Assembly (NCBI GenBank): GCA_014323865.1
Contig: JACONG010000001.1
Coordinates: 284 to 64,283 of the forward strand
Reading direction: 5' to 3'
From: Rhodospirillales bacterium
Lineage (GTDB): Bacteria > Pseudomonadota > Alphaproteobacteria > SP197
DNA length: 64,000 nt
The stretch's first letter is position 1. Every line of letters starts with the position of its first letter. The translations under genes and the position numbers were made by a program. The notes below the pieces were generated by a model. That model saw nothing but the letters and a program-made list of their open reading frames with translations. It was not told the origin of the DNA and searched no databases. This document shows positions 8,363-16,811 of this stretch, piece by piece.

Positions 8363-8947
8363 CTACAAGAGCCACTTCACCGATGCGAATCCGGCAAGGG
8401 CGACAAGGAACGAAACGGTCGCGACGAGCGCCAGGCGCTTTTCGATAAAGTTGCGGATCGGCGGTCCGAACCAGTGCAGGAGAGCCGCCTCAAGCAGGAA
8501 ACGCAGCCCGCGCGAAACCAGCGATGCCACGATGAAGACGACGAGGTCGAGGTGCACCGCGCCCGAGGCGACCGTCACGACCTTGTAGGGGATCGGCGTG
8601 AAACCGCCCGCGAAGACGATCCAGGCAGCCCACTCGGCATCGAGATCGTCAACAAGATCAGTGTAGGCGTCCTCGAGGCCGTAAAAGGCCAGGATCGGCT
8701 GGCCGAGACCCTCGTAGAGCAGCGCGCCGATGGCATATCCCAGCACGCCGCCGATCACGGTGCCGACCGTCGCCACACCGGCATAGAGCCAGGCCCGCTT
8801 CGGCCGGGCGAACATCATGGGCAACATCATCGCCTCGACCGGGATCGGGAAAAACGAGGCTTCCGTTGCCGACAGGACAAAAAGCCACCACACCGCATGG
8901 CGATGTGCAGCAAGTTCCATGGTCCGGTCGTAGAGACGTTGCAGCAT
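8363..8947 (-). CDS. YqaA family inner-membrane protein (DedA/SNARE-associated superfamily)
   Basis: The protein is about 194 residues from the start at 8947 (MLQRLYDR); an upstream in-frame start at 8995 adds 16 residues without hydrophobic content. It has several membrane helices with family-like segments EASFFPIPVEAMMLPMM near the N-terminus and FAGGFTPIPYKVVTVASGA in the middle. Function in the family is poorly defined (membrane integrity or lipid flipping in related DedA proteins). It stands 30 bases ahead of dsbB in the same operon. Downstream on the coordinate axis, 8948-9185 contains no gene I can support. Confidence 0.88.
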   Translation of the reverse strand: MLQRLYDRTMELAAHRHAVWWLFVLSATEASFFPIPVEAMMLPMMFARPKRAWLYAGVATVGTVIGGVLGYAIGALLYEGLGQPILAFYGLEDAYTDLVDDLDAEWAAWIVFAGGFTPIPYKVVTVASGAVHLDLVVFIVASLVSRGLRFLLEAALLHWFGPPIRNFIEKRLALVATVSFLVALAGFASVKWLL

Positions 8948-9185
8948 GGCGATTCCGGGGCGATTCCGGGCGGGTGCGACCCTATAAACGCTCAATCAGG
9001 CGATGTCATCCGGCCTTATGCGGTCCGGTCCGAACGGCATGGCTGGACCGGACCGCCGGGACCCTGGGCAGCCCGCTCGTCGTCAGGACACCGGAGGGAC
9101 CGCAGGCTGCCATGGTCCACCGGGTGCCCTTCGTCAATCCAGACAAGAGCAGGATGCGCGGTGCCTGAGCGCCGCACAGCTCCGC

Positions 9186-10307
9186 TCAGAGGCAGTCCGC
9201 CAGGGTGTTGGCCATGTTCCGGAGGAGCTGCGGATAGAGCTCTGGACCGGGCTCCAGATCGGCACCGAGCGGATCCATCACGCCTGTGTTGGCGTCGGTG
9301 CCGTCAAGGACCGTCGCCACGAGGCCCGGATTGAACTGGGGCTCTGACAGGACGCAATCGATTCCCTCGTCCTGAACACGACCCTGGATTTCGGCGATCC
9401 GGGCCGGGCTCGGGTCAGACGCATCGCCCAGCGAGATCGCGCCCGACGCCGGGACGTCGAAGTCGGTCTCGAAATACTGATAGGCGTCGTGGAAGACGAT
9501 GAAGCTGCCGCCACGAACCGGATCGAGGGTCGCGCTGATTTCGGTGGACAGGGCCTCAAGCTCCTCGCGCGCCTCGGCAGCATTCGCCTGATACGTGTCG
9601 GCGTTGTCCGGATCGGCTTGCGAAAGCCCAGCGGCGATGATGGTCAGCCAGGTGCCGGCATTCCGAGGCGAGAGCCAGGCATGCGGATCATGCTCGCCAT
9701 GATCATCGTGACCGTCATGATCCGCGTGATCGTCGTCATGGTCATCGTGACCGTCGTGATCCGCGTGATCGTCGTCATGGTCATCGTGACTGTCATGATC
9801 CGCGTGATCGTCGTCATGGTCATCGTGACTGTCGTGATCCGCGTGATCGTCGTCATGGTCATCGTGACTGTCGTGACCCGCGTGATCGTCGTCATGGTCA
9901 TCGTGACTGTCGTGACCCGCGTGATCGTCGTGGGCATGGGCCTCGAACAGGGCACCTTCCCGGCCATCAAGCAGGACGGTCCCGTCCGCCTCAAGCAGGG
10001 TCGTCACATGGGCTTCCGCCGCCAGGGTCCCGATTGCATCGTCCATCCAGGGGGTGAGGTCCTCGCCCATCCAGAAGACGAGATCGGCTTCCTGCAACGC
10101 CTCGGCTTCAGAGGGCCTCAGGGTGTAGCCATGGGGGGTCGCGCCGGACTGCACGATCAGGCTCGGTGTGCCGACGCCGTCCATGACGCGAGCGACCAGG
10201 GAATGCACCGGCGCGATATCGGCAGTCACGTTCGGAACATCCGCCAGGGCCGTTCCGCTCATCAACACCGTTGTGAACGCTGCAAGCGACGTGAACGTTC
10301 TGGACAT
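9186..10307 (-). CDS. znuA: zinc ABC transporter substrate-binding protein ZnuA, with long His/Asp repeat
   Basis: The 373-residue precursor begins MSRTFTSLAAF with a signal peptide ending near SGTALA. The ATG at 10307 is chosen because AGGAGG sits five to six bases upstream. Zinc ligands are visible: His in IAPVHSLVARV, His in HDPHAWLSP, His in FHDAYQYFE and Asp in GVMDPLGAD. Between the first two lies the flexible acidic/histidine loop typical of ZnuA, here greatly expanded by five 13-residue repeats (HDDHDDDHA-type). ZnuA delivers periplasmic Zn2+ to ZnuBC, encoded divergently. Expression is likely Zur-controlled through the repeated site at 10318-10348. Confidence 0.95.
   Translation of the reverse strand: MSRTFTSLAAFTTVLMSGTALADVPNVTADIAPVHSLVARVMDGVGTPSLIVQSGATPHGYTLRPSEAEALQEADLVFWMGEDLTPWMDDAIGTLAAEAHVTTLLEADGTVLLDGREGALFEAHAHDDHAGHDSHDDHDDDHAGHDSHDDHDDDHADHDSHDDHDDDHADHDSHDDHDDDHADHDGHDDHDDDHADHDGHDDHGEHDPHAWLSPRNAGTWLTIIAAGLSQADPDNADTYQANAAEAREELEALSTEISATLDPVRGGSFIVFHDAYQYFETDFDVPASGAISLGDASDPSPARIAEIQGRVQDEGIDCVLSEPQFNPGLVATVLDGTDANTGVMDPLGADLEPGPELYPQLLRNMANTLADCL
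9717..9932 (-). repeat. 39-bp tandem repeat encoding the ZnuA His/Asp loop
   Basis: Five full 39-bp units (9717-9755, 9756-9794, 9795-9833, 9834-9872, 9873-9911) plus a partial sixth. Units differ at one to three positions, and all encode HxDDHDDDH-like residues in frame. Their near-identity points to recent slippage or unequal exchange, so copy number probably varies between strains. Confidence 0.95.
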
Positions 10308-10317
10308 CATCACCTCC

Positions 10318-10348
10318 TTGTGATTTTATAACGTTGTGATTTTATAAC
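10318..10348. promoter_or_regulatory. tandem Zur-like operator between znuA and zur
   Basis: The 15-bp sequence TTGTGATTTTATAAC occurs twice with a 16-bp period (10318-10332 and 10334-10348). Read on the minus strand each gives GTTATAAAATCAC, an imperfect palindrome resembling the A/T-rich GTTAT...ATAAC cores of alphaproteobacterial Zur boxes. The first copy touches the znuA ribosome-binding site. The position between znuA and zur-znuCB makes a shared Zur operator likely. Binding is inferred. Confidence 0.65.
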
Positions 10349-10399
10349 ATTTCAGCCGCATAACAAATCCAGCATCCCCTGACAAGGGAGGCACGGTGC

Positions 10400-10897
10400 G
10401 TGTCTGCCGGGAATTCACGCATGATCGGTTTCAAAACCCACAATCACGCGACATGTGTCGGGCAGGCCCTGGCGGCAGCCGAAGACCGCTGCGCGTCCGA
10501 CGGACTGCGCCTCACACCCGTCCGTCGCAAGGTGCTCCAGATTCTGTTGCAGCAAAATACGGCGCTGGGCGCGTACGCCATTCTCGACCCTCTGAGGGCG
10601 GCGGGTTTCAGCTCTCAGCCTGTGGTGGCCTATCGCGCACTCGATTTCCTGTCGCGGCACGGGTTCGTTCACAGGGTCGAACGCCTGAACGCTTTCATCG
10701 CCTGTTCTCATCCCGGCGAGAACCACACACCGGCCTTCATGATCTGCCGCCTTTGCAACATCGTCGCTGAAGCCCGATCGGCTCCCGCCAGGGGTCAGCT
10801 CGGTGCTGCCGCCCGGGCCGCAGGCTTCCGGATTGAAAGGGCCGTTGTCGAAGCGGAAGGCGTCTGCTCCTCCTGCGCCGACAAGGCCGACGCATGA
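10400..10897 (+). CDS. zur: Fur-family zinc uptake regulator Zur
   Basis: The 165-residue protein starts at GTG 10400, which has AGGGAGG eight bases upstream; an ATG at 10421 has a weaker site. Fur-family features: N-terminal winged helix (RLTPVRRKVLQILLQQNTAL, QPVVAYRALDFLSRHGFVHRV), structural-zinc cysteines in MICRLCNIV and the C-terminal VCSSCADKADA. Zur represses zinc import when zinc is sufficient. It overlaps znuC by four bases (ATGA) and faces znuA, so it is likely autoregulated from the tandem operator. Confidence 0.92.
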   Translation: MSAGNSRMIGFKTHNHATCVGQALAAAEDRCASDGLRLTPVRRKVLQILLQQNTALGAYAILDPLRAAGFSSQPVVAYRALDFLSRHGFVHRVERLNAFIACSHPGENHTPAFMICRLCNIVAEARSAPARGQLGAAARAAGFRIERAVVEAEGVCSSCADKADA

Positions 10898-11649
10898 GCC
10901 TTGTCTCGGTTGAGAATCTGACCGTCGCCTATGGCGCGAACACGGTGCTTCGCAATGTCTCCATGACCCTGGAGCGCGGCGAAATCGTGACCATCGTCGG
11001 CCCCAACGGCTCGGGCAAGACAAGCCTGCTGCGCGCCATCATCGGCGCAGTCAGGCCCGCAGCGGGCCGGATCCAGCGGACGCCGTGCCTCGGGATCGGC
11101 TACGTGCCGCAGCGATTGCAGATCGATCCGACCCTGCCGATCACGGTCGAACGCTTCATGCGGCTGACCGATCGGGCCTCAAGCGCCGCGTGCGAGGCGG
11201 CCCTTGTGACCGCGGGTGTCCCCGACCTTCTCGAACGGCAGATGACACAGGTGTCGGGCGGGCAATTCCAGCGCGTCCTGCTGGCTCGTGCCCTCATCAA
11301 CAGTCCGGATGTCCTGCTTCTCGATGAAGCCACGGCGGGTCTCGATCAGCCGGGCTCGGCTGCGTTCTATCGGCAAATCGAGGCGGTCCGCCACGACACC
11401 GGCTGTGCCATTCTGATGATCAGCCACGAACTTCACGTCGTGATGAGCGCCTCGGACCGGGTGATCTGCATCAACGGTCATGTCTGCTGCGAGGGCACAC
11501 CGGACGTCGTGGCGTCGGCGCCCGAGTATCGCGCGCTCTTCGGCAGCGGCACCGGCGGCGCACTCGCCCTCTACAAGCACGATCACGATCACGATCATGA
11601 TCGCGCACAAAGCCACGAGGCCGCCCGGTCGTGCTCGACGATTTCATGA
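10894..11649 (+). CDS. znuC: zinc ABC transporter ATP-binding protein ZnuC
   Basis: The 251-residue ATPase has Walker A GPNGSGKTS, signature QVSGGQFQRVLLARAL, Walker B VLLLDEATAGLD and H-loop ISHELHV. The C-terminus ends in an HDHDHDHDR histidine tail, a common ZnuC trait possibly used in metal sensing. It is coupled to zur upstream and overlaps znuB downstream by 19 bases. Confidence 0.94.
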   Translation: MSLVSVENLTVAYGANTVLRNVSMTLERGEIVTIVGPNGSGKTSLLRAIIGAVRPAAGRIQRTPCLGIGYVPQRLQIDPTLPITVERFMRLTDRASSAACEAALVTAGVPDLLERQMTQVSGGQFQRVLLARALINSPDVLLLDEATAGLDQPGSAAFYRQIEAVRHDTGCAILMISHELHVVMSASDRVICINGHVCCEGTPDVVASAPEYRALFGSGTGGALALYKHDHDHDHDRAQSHEAARSCSTIS

Positions 11650-12434
11650 CCCGTGCAACCTTGGCCGGGATCGGCGTGGCATGTGCGGCCGCTCCCCTGG
11701 GGTGTTTCGTTGTCTGGCGGCGCATGGCTTATTTCGGCGACGCCACGGCACATGCCGCGATCCTCGGTGTCGCACTCGCGCTCACGCTCCAGGTCTCGAT
11801 CTTTGCCGGTGCGATGGCTGTCGCGCTGGTGATGGCCTGCACGGTCACGGTGCTGACCGGGCGCGGCTACGCCATGGACACGCTCCTGGGCGTGATGGCC
11901 CATTCCGCGCTGGCGTTCGGACTGGTCGCGGTATCGTTCCTGTCAGGCATCCGCATCGACCTCATGGCCTATCTGTTCGGTGACATCCTGGCGGTGTCCC
12001 GGATCGATCTTCTCGTGATCTGGGGCGGCGCGGCCCTGGTGTTCGGCCTGATCGTCTGGCGATGGTCGGCCCTGCTTGCGTCGACCCTGAACGAAGAGCT
12101 GGCCTATGCGAGCGGGATCGACCCCAGGCGCGAGCAACTGGTGCTGACCCTGTCTCTCGCCATCACCGTGGCCGTCGCGATCAAGGTCGTGGGCGTGCTC
12201 CTGATTGCCGCTCTGCTGATCATCCCCGCCGCCGCCGCGCGGGGCCTTGCCCGCACGCCCGAGGCAATGGCCCGGATCGCGGCCGTGATCGGCACCATCT
12301 CGGCGGTCGCAGGCCTGCAGGGTGCCTATGTGTTCGACACGCCGGCAGGTCCGTCGATCGTCTGCGTCGCAGCGATCATCTTTGCCGCCCTGAACCTCAT
12401 CCGCTGGCGAACCCGAGGCGGCCTGAAAGCCTGA
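11631..12434 (+). CDS. znuB: zinc ABC transporter permease ZnuB
   Basis: The 267-residue protein starts at GTG 11631 inside the end of znuC (MLDDFMTRATLAGIG). It has multiple hydrophobic helices typical of the ABC-3 family, with GCFVVWRRMAYFGDATAHAA near the N-terminus and a GVLLIAALLIIPAAAAR segment. It forms the membrane channel for zinc with ZnuA and ZnuC. Confidence 0.93.
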   Translation: MLDDFMTRATLAGIGVACAAAPLGCFVVWRRMAYFGDATAHAAILGVALALTLQVSIFAGAMAVALVMACTVTVLTGRGYAMDTLLGVMAHSALAFGLVAVSFLSGIRIDLMAYLFGDILAVSRIDLLVIWGGAALVFGLIVWRWSALLASTLNEELAYASGIDPRREQLVLTLSLAITVAVAIKVVGVLLIAALLIIPAAAARGLARTPEAMARIAAVIGTISAVAGLQGAYVFDTPAGPSIVCVAAIIFAALNLIRWRTRGGLKA

Positions 12435-12508
12435 GGCCATGCTACGATGCCGCAACGCCCGCACGCGCGATCGACGCGCGACGCCTCCGGGCGAATTCAT
12501 CGAGCCCC

Positions 12509-12569
12509 AGACATCGACAAGGCCAGACATCGACAAGGCCAGACATCGACAAGGCCAGACATCGACAAG
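12509..12569 (+). repeat. 16-bp tandem repeat array
   Basis: Three exact copies of agacatcgacaaggcc followed by a 13-base partial copy, with no spacers. It lies between znuB and tRNA-Leu in an otherwise gene-free stretch (12435-12672). Some frames stay open through it but show no protein-family features. Confidence 0.9.
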
Positions 12570-12672
12570 AAAGGTCAGGGGCAAATCCGACGCAGGAAGG
12601 GAGAGATTGCGGCCACCCCGTGGTCGTGCGCTTGACCCTGTGGGGAAGCATCGCCATGTTCGCCGCCACGGT

Positions 12673-12759
12673 GCCTCTGTGGCGGAATTGGCAGACGCGA
12701 CAGACTCAAAATCTGTTGTCCGAAAGGGCGTGGGGGTTCGAGTCCCTCCAGGGGCACCA
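12673..12759 (+). tRNA. tRNA-Leu (anticodon CAA)
   Basis: An 87-nt cloverleaf including encoded CCA. The acceptor strands gcctctg and caggggc pair (with G-U allowed). The anticodon stem acaga/tctgt encloses the loop ctCAAaa. A long variable arm is present, and the T arm has ggggg-ttcgagt-ccctc. The D-arm begin tggcggaattggcagac is typical of tRNA-Leu. The 3' end abuts the stop of the convergent DUF393 gene. Confidence 0.95.
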
Positions 12760-12760
12760 G

Positions 12761-13153
12761 TCAACCGTCGCAAGCGTCTCGCGCCCTCAGGGCTGACTGC
12801 AATCGCGGCCGGAAGCGCAGGAAGAGGCGATAGCCTCTCTCCGTGACCCAGGCGAACGGCTGCACACGGAGCACGCGGGCGAATGAACGAAAGATCGGCA
12901 GCTCAAGCCACAACCGGGTGAAAGCCGCCCCGCCCGAGACCAGGTTTCCGTCACTGTCGAGAACGTGGAATCGAGCCAGGGCGGTCTCGCGATCGAGCCC
13001 GCACACGACGGATGACGGGTCGGTGCTGGCGACATCGACCCAGCGGACCGCGTCGGCACCATCCTGACGACGATAGAAGGCGATCTCGCGCGCACACAAA
13101 GGGCACGCGCCGTCGTAGAACACGGTGACAGGTTTCTGTTGAGCGTTCGACAT
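12761..13153 (-). CDS. thiol-disulfide oxidoreductase DCC family protein (DUF393)
   Basis: The 130-residue protein begins MSNAQQKPVTVFYDGACPLC, carrying the DxxCPxC motif that defines the DCC family, and continues with family-like FHVLDSDGNLVSGGAAF and LPIFRSFARVL. Members are thioredoxin-like and presumed redox active; exact roles are unknown. The start overlaps the stop of the gene upstream (TGATG) and the stop lies one base from the tRNA-Leu 3' end. Confidence 0.87.
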   Translation of the reverse strand: MSNAQQKPVTVFYDGACPLCAREIAFYRRQDGADAVRWVDVASTDPSSVVCGLDRETALARFHVLDSDGNLVSGGAAFTRLWLELPIFRSFARVLRVQPFAWVTERGYRLFLRFRPRLQSALRARDACDG

Positions 13154-13440
13154 CAGCGGACATGACCGACAATCAAGGCAATGAAGAGGCTGACCGGGAG
13201 CATCGCGAACGCAGCTCCGGTCCAACCCTGGTTACGCCTCGGGGCCGACATCGGATGAGCCCCGGACGGCGAGCCTGCCGGAGCGCGGCGACAGGTCCCG
13301 ACCGCCCGGTCGATGACAGCACCGATCCGTTCCCGGTCCTCTCCGAACCGGCTGTCGCTCCAGCCCCTGGCGGCGAGGCCCGCCGCGACCGCTGCACGCA
13401 TCCCGTCGCGGGCGAAGCTGCTCCCGGCAACCGGACGCAT
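13153..13440 (-). CDS. small protein with C-terminal membrane segment, unrecognised
   Basis: A 95-residue frame whose stop overlaps the start of the DCC gene (TGATG), which suggests coupling. The C-terminus has one hydrophobic helix (GAAFAMLPVSLFIALIVGHV). The N-terminal part is Arg/Ala-rich and not recognised. Other starts within the frame are possible. Reality rests on the overlap and the membrane segment. Confidence 0.4.
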   Translation of the reverse strand: MRPVAGSSFARDGMRAAVAAGLAARGWSDSRFGEDRERIGAVIDRAVGTCRRAPAGSPSGAHPMSAPRRNQGWTGAAFAMLPVSLFIALIVGHVR

Positions 13441-13622
13441 CAGGGTCGCGCACTGTTCACGTGGCAGCGCGGGGAAGACGTTGAATGCATGTCACCCGGC
13501 CAATCCGTGACCAATCGCGGCCGGAAGCGCATATTGGGGCGCACATCGGGCGCAGCGATTGCCCGATGCATCCCCCGTGCCCTACATTGCGCCGGCAGCG
13601 CCTGACTGTCGAAACCGGACTC

Positions 13623-13657
13623 TGACGTTCGGGCTGTTCAAGTGCGCGTGAACGTCA
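13623..13657. promoter_or_regulatory. perfect inverted repeat upstream of the ankyrin gene
   Basis: TGACGTTC and GAACGTCA are perfect inverted 8-mers separated by 19 bases, 41 bases before the ankyrin start. It could be an operator for a dimeric regulator; no regulator is adjacent. The remainder of 13441-13697 shows nothing else. Confidence 0.35.
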
Positions 13658-13697
13658 ATCCACCGAATCCTTTGGATCAACACGAGGAGACGAGAGA

Positions 13698-14210
13698 ATG
13701 GCTTGTACCGGAACATGGGGCACCGGAACACGGGATGTGGGTGGCAGGATCCGCCACGGGATCGCGGGCGCAATCCTGGCAACGCTGATGCTGACCGGTC
13801 AGGCCGGGGCGCGGACCGAAGACGGATCGATACCGCTGCACATGGCGGCGATTGGCGGCACAGCGGAGAGCGTGGAGGCCCCGGTCGCTGCCGGAGCTGA
13901 CATTGAGGCGCGGGACAGGCACGGATGGACACCGCTGCACATGGCGGCGGGTGGCGGCACAGCGGAGATCGTGGAGGTCCTGATCGCCGCAGGGGCTGAC
14001 ATCGAGGCGCGGGACAGGCACGGATGGACACCGCTGCACGTGGCGGCATTTCTGGGTACAGCGGAGACCGTGCAGGCTCTGATCGCCGCAGGGGCTGAGA
14101 TCGGAGCGCGGACCGAAGACGGCTTGCTCGCCGCCCATCTTGCCGAAGACAACGCAGCGGTGCGCAATCATGACGTGTTCCGGACGCTGAACGAAGCGCG
14201 GTTCGACTGA
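13698..14210 (+). CDS. ankyrin-repeat protein with N-terminal hydrophobic segment
   Basis: The 170-residue protein has GAGGAG nine bases before its ATG. After a hydrophobic region (IAGAILATLMLTGQAGA, a likely signal peptide preceded by an unusually long N-region) come about three 33-residue ankyrin repeats with the TPLHMAA / TAEIVEVLIAAGADIEARD pattern, then a degraded last repeat ending in a short tail. Repeats 1-3 are almost identical in DNA over 99 bp, a sign of recent expansion. Bacterial ankyrin proteins mediate protein contacts; the partner is unknown. Export is inferred from the N-terminus. Confidence 0.75.
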   Translation: MACTGTWGTGTRDVGGRIRHGIAGAILATLMLTGQAGARTEDGSIPLHMAAIGGTAESVEAPVAAGADIEARDRHGWTPLHMAAGGGTAEIVEVLIAAGADIEARDRHGWTPLHVAAFLGTAETVQALIAAGAEIGARTEDGLLAAHLAEDNAAVRNHDVFRTLNEARFD

Positions 14211-14218
14211 CCGGCGGG

Positions 14219-14290
14219 GCCGGGATCGGGGTGCGAAACGAAGGCGGCACGCGTCCCGTCGATCTTGCCGCACAAGGCCGCGGCTTCCGG
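14219..14290 (+). pseudogene. out-of-frame ankyrin repeat remnant
   Basis: Just past the ankyrin stop, in another frame, the translation GAGIGVRNEGGTRPVDLAAQ mirrors the repeat pattern (GAxIxARxEDGxxPxHLAA). It looks like a former further repeat cut off by a frameshift or by the stop at 14208. Confidence 0.4.
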
Positions 14291-14401
14291 CGACGTGGAA
14301 GCAATAAACACCCCGGCCCCGATCCCGGCCCCGACGCCGTGTTGAAACAATCCACGTCCCGTTGAATCCAGCGTCGTCCAGCCCGATCCGGTTGCGGAAG
14401 G

Positions 14402-16810
14402 TCAGGCCTTGGGGCGCCTGTTGTCGGGGTCATAGACTGACCGTTCGAGCCGCGTGGCAGAGCGTTCGTCGCCGAGAACGAGCACGTCGAAGCGGTCACG
14501 CTTGCCCGCGGCGGCCTCGACGAACCCAAGCGCGATGCACTTGCCCGTGCGGTAGCCGTGCGAACCCGAGGTGACAAAACCGACCGGCTTGCCGTCGGCC
14601 AGAATCGGACTGTTGGCGTGGGGATCGCTGTCGCCGGGTGCGACATCGAGCATCACGAACGACCAGTCCGCCGGCTTGTCGCGTGCTGCCAGCACCGCAT
14701 CACGACCCCGGAAGGCGGGTTTGTCGAAAGCGATGAAGCGATCGATCCCGGCATCGAAGGGTGTATACTCGACGCCGAACTCCGCCTGCCAGCCGTGATA
14801 GCCCTTCTCGATCCGCATCGCGTTGAGCGCGTAGGAACCGAAGTCGCCGAGACCGAACGCCGCGCCTTCCGCCCGGAGCGCATTCAGCAAAACGGCAGCG
14901 TCGCCGGGAGCGACATGAAGCTCCCAGCCGAGTTCCCCGACAAAGCTGACCCGCAGTGCCTCGACCGCCACACCCGCAAGCGTGATATGACGCGCGGACA
15001 TCCATGGTGCCGCCTCGCGCGAGAGATCGTCGGATGTCAGACATGACAGAAGAGCACGCGACCGGGGACCCATCACCATCAGCGTCGCCCGGGAGCCCGA
15101 CTCATCGGCCAGCGAGACACTGCCGGTCGTCGGCAGGAGACGCTGGAAGATGTCGAAATCCCGTGTTGCCGCCAGCGTCGGACCGAGCAGGACAAAGTCG
15201 TTCTCGCTCCATCGCGTGACCGTGGCTTCTGTCTCGATCATGCCGCCGGGGGTCAGGAGATAGCGCAGGCCGACCCGTCCCACGGCTGGCAGGCGACCGC
15301 AGATCAGGCCGTCGAGCCAGGCAGCCGCACCCTCGCCCGACACATGGTAGCGGGTGAACCCGCTGTGATCCATGACGCCGACCCGGTCGCGCACGGCGAG
15401 GCACTCCTGTGCCACGGCCGGCATCCAGCCTTCATGACGGAAGCTCGGATGGCCGTCGTCAGGCACGTCCCCGGTCCGGAACCACAGGGCGCGCTCCCAG
15501 CCGCCCATCTGTGCGAACACCGCGCCGCGTTCGGCCATGGTGTCATGGAGCGGGCTGCGTGAGACCGGCCGCGCCGACTGCCAGACCCGGTGCGGCCAGG
15601 GCGGGGCGTACTGGTTCTCGTAGAGTTCGGCGACGCGGGCTGCCGCAAAATCGGCGGTGGCCCAGGCACCGAAGCGGCGGGGATCCCAGGCCCAGTTGTC
15701 CCATTCGGTCTCGCCCCCGGTGATCAGTTCGGCAATGGCCTTGCCCACCGCCGGTCCCTGACAGAAACCGATCTGCACCGCGCAGGCATGGTAGGCGTTG
15801 CGCAAGCCCGGCGCCGGTCCGGCCAGGGGCTGCGCGTCCGGCGCATAGGGAATCGGACCGTTGACGCAGCGCTGAATGCCGGCCTCGGCGATCAGCGGCA
15901 TCATCGTGACGGCATCCTCGTAGATCGCCTCAAGCTGCGCCAGATCGTCGGGGAAGAGCTCCTGACCGAAATCCGCCGGCACACCGTCGCGCCAGACGAT
16001 GTTGGCATCGTGGCCGTAGGAGCCGAGCAGAAGCCCGTCGCGCTCGCGCCGCGCGTAGAACTCGCCGTCGGGGTCACGCACGATCGGGAAACGGCCGTCC
16101 AGCGCCGCGACCTCAGGCACGGCGTCGGTCACCACGTACTGATGGGCGAGATTCGCGATGGGCAGGTCCTGGCCCATCATCGCACCGACCTCGGCACCAC
16201 GGAAACCGGCCGCGTTGATCACGATCTCGCACCGCACCGAACCCGTCGCCCCCCGCACGACCCAGTCGTCACCGTCGCGCTCGATGGCCTCCACCGGATT
16301 GTGGCGCATGACACGCGCGCCCAGGCGGCGGGCTCCGGCAGCCACGGCGTGGACGACCTGGGCCGGATCGATCACGCCTTCGGCGGCGTCGAACAGACCG
16401 CCGACACTGTCACCGGCTTCGAGGAACGGATGCAGCGCCTCCATCTCGGCCGGGCTCACGATCGTCATGTCGAGGCCCTGGGCGCGGGCAATCCCCGCGA
16501 CGTAGTTGAGGTGGTCCATCCGTTCGGCCGAATGGGCGGGATAAAGACAGCCGTCGATGTGGAAGCTGAAAGGGTCGTCGACCGTGCGGGCGAGCTCCTC
16601 ATAGAATCCCCTGGCATAGGCTTGGGCCCGCATGTTGCCCCAGCTTCCCGAGAACGCGGTGACGTGGCCTGCAGCGTGCCAGGACGAACCGGCCGTCAAC
16701 TCCTCGCGCTCGACCAGCAATGTATCGGTTTCGCCCATGCGAGCGAGCTGGTAGAGGCAGCAGACACCGCTCATGCCGCCGCCGATGACCACAATCCGGG
16801 CCTGCTCCAT
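14402..16810 (-). CDS. dimethylglycine/sarcosine dehydrogenase-like FAD oxidoreductase with GcvT domain
   Basis: The 802-residue protein has an N-terminal FAD domain (RIVVIGGGMSGVCCLYQLAR), a SSWHAAGHVTAF segment whose His matches the covalent flavin site of dimethylglycine dehydrogenase, and a C-terminal aminomethyltransferase (GcvT) domain from about residue 430 (GVMDHSGFTRYHVSG; LSFVGELGWELHV-like). Such proteins oxidise N-methyl groups and transfer the one-carbon unit to tetrahydrofolate. The stop of the racemase-like gene lies one base before the start, so it ends a four-gene operon with an MttB-like methyltransferase. The precise N-methylated substrate is unknown. Confidence 0.88.
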   Translation of the reverse strand: MEQARIVVIGGGMSGVCCLYQLARMGETDTLLVEREELTAGSSWHAAGHVTAFSGSWGNMRAQAYARGFYEELARTVDDPFSFHIDGCLYPAHSAERMDHLNYVAGIARAQGLDMTIVSPAEMEALHPFLEAGDSVGGLFDAAEGVIDPAQVVHAVAAGARRLGARVMRHNPVEAIERDGDDWVVRGATGSVRCEIVINAAGFRGAEVGAMMGQDLPIANLAHQYVVTDAVPEVAALDGRFPIVRDPDGEFYARRERDGLLLGSYGHDANIVWRDGVPADFGQELFPDDLAQLEAIYEDAVTMMPLIAEAGIQRCVNGPIPYAPDAQPLAGPAPGLRNAYHACAVQIGFCQGPAVGKAIAELITGGETEWDNWAWDPRRFGAWATADFAAARVAELYENQYAPPWPHRVWQSARPVSRSPLHDTMAERGAVFAQMGGWERALWFRTGDVPDDGHPSFRHEGWMPAVAQECLAVRDRVGVMDHSGFTRYHVSGEGAAAWLDGLICGRLPAVGRVGLRYLLTPGGMIETEATVTRWSENDFVLLGPTLAATRDFDIFQRLLPTTGSVSLADESGSRATLMVMGPRSRALLSCLTSDDLSREAAPWMSARHITLAGVAVEALRVSFVGELGWELHVAPGDAAVLLNALRAEGAAFGLGDFGSYALNAMRIEKGYHGWQAEFGVEYTPFDAGIDRFIAFDKPAFRGRDAVLAARDKPADWSFVMLDVAPGDSDPHANSPILADGKPVGFVTSGSHGYRTGKCIALGFVEAAAGKRDRFDVLVLGDERSATRLERSVYDPDNRRPKA

Positions 16811-16811
16811 C

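Noticed and set aside
8996-9185. Plus-strand frame ending PEGPQAAMVHRVPFVNPDKS
   Set aside because: It looks faintly coding but has no start site or recognisable family, and its upstream half is antisense to yqaA; not enough to call a gene or remnant.
9717-9932. CRISPR-like array of 39-bp units
   Set aside because: There are no spacers; the units are contiguous and encode the His/Asp loop of ZnuA in frame.
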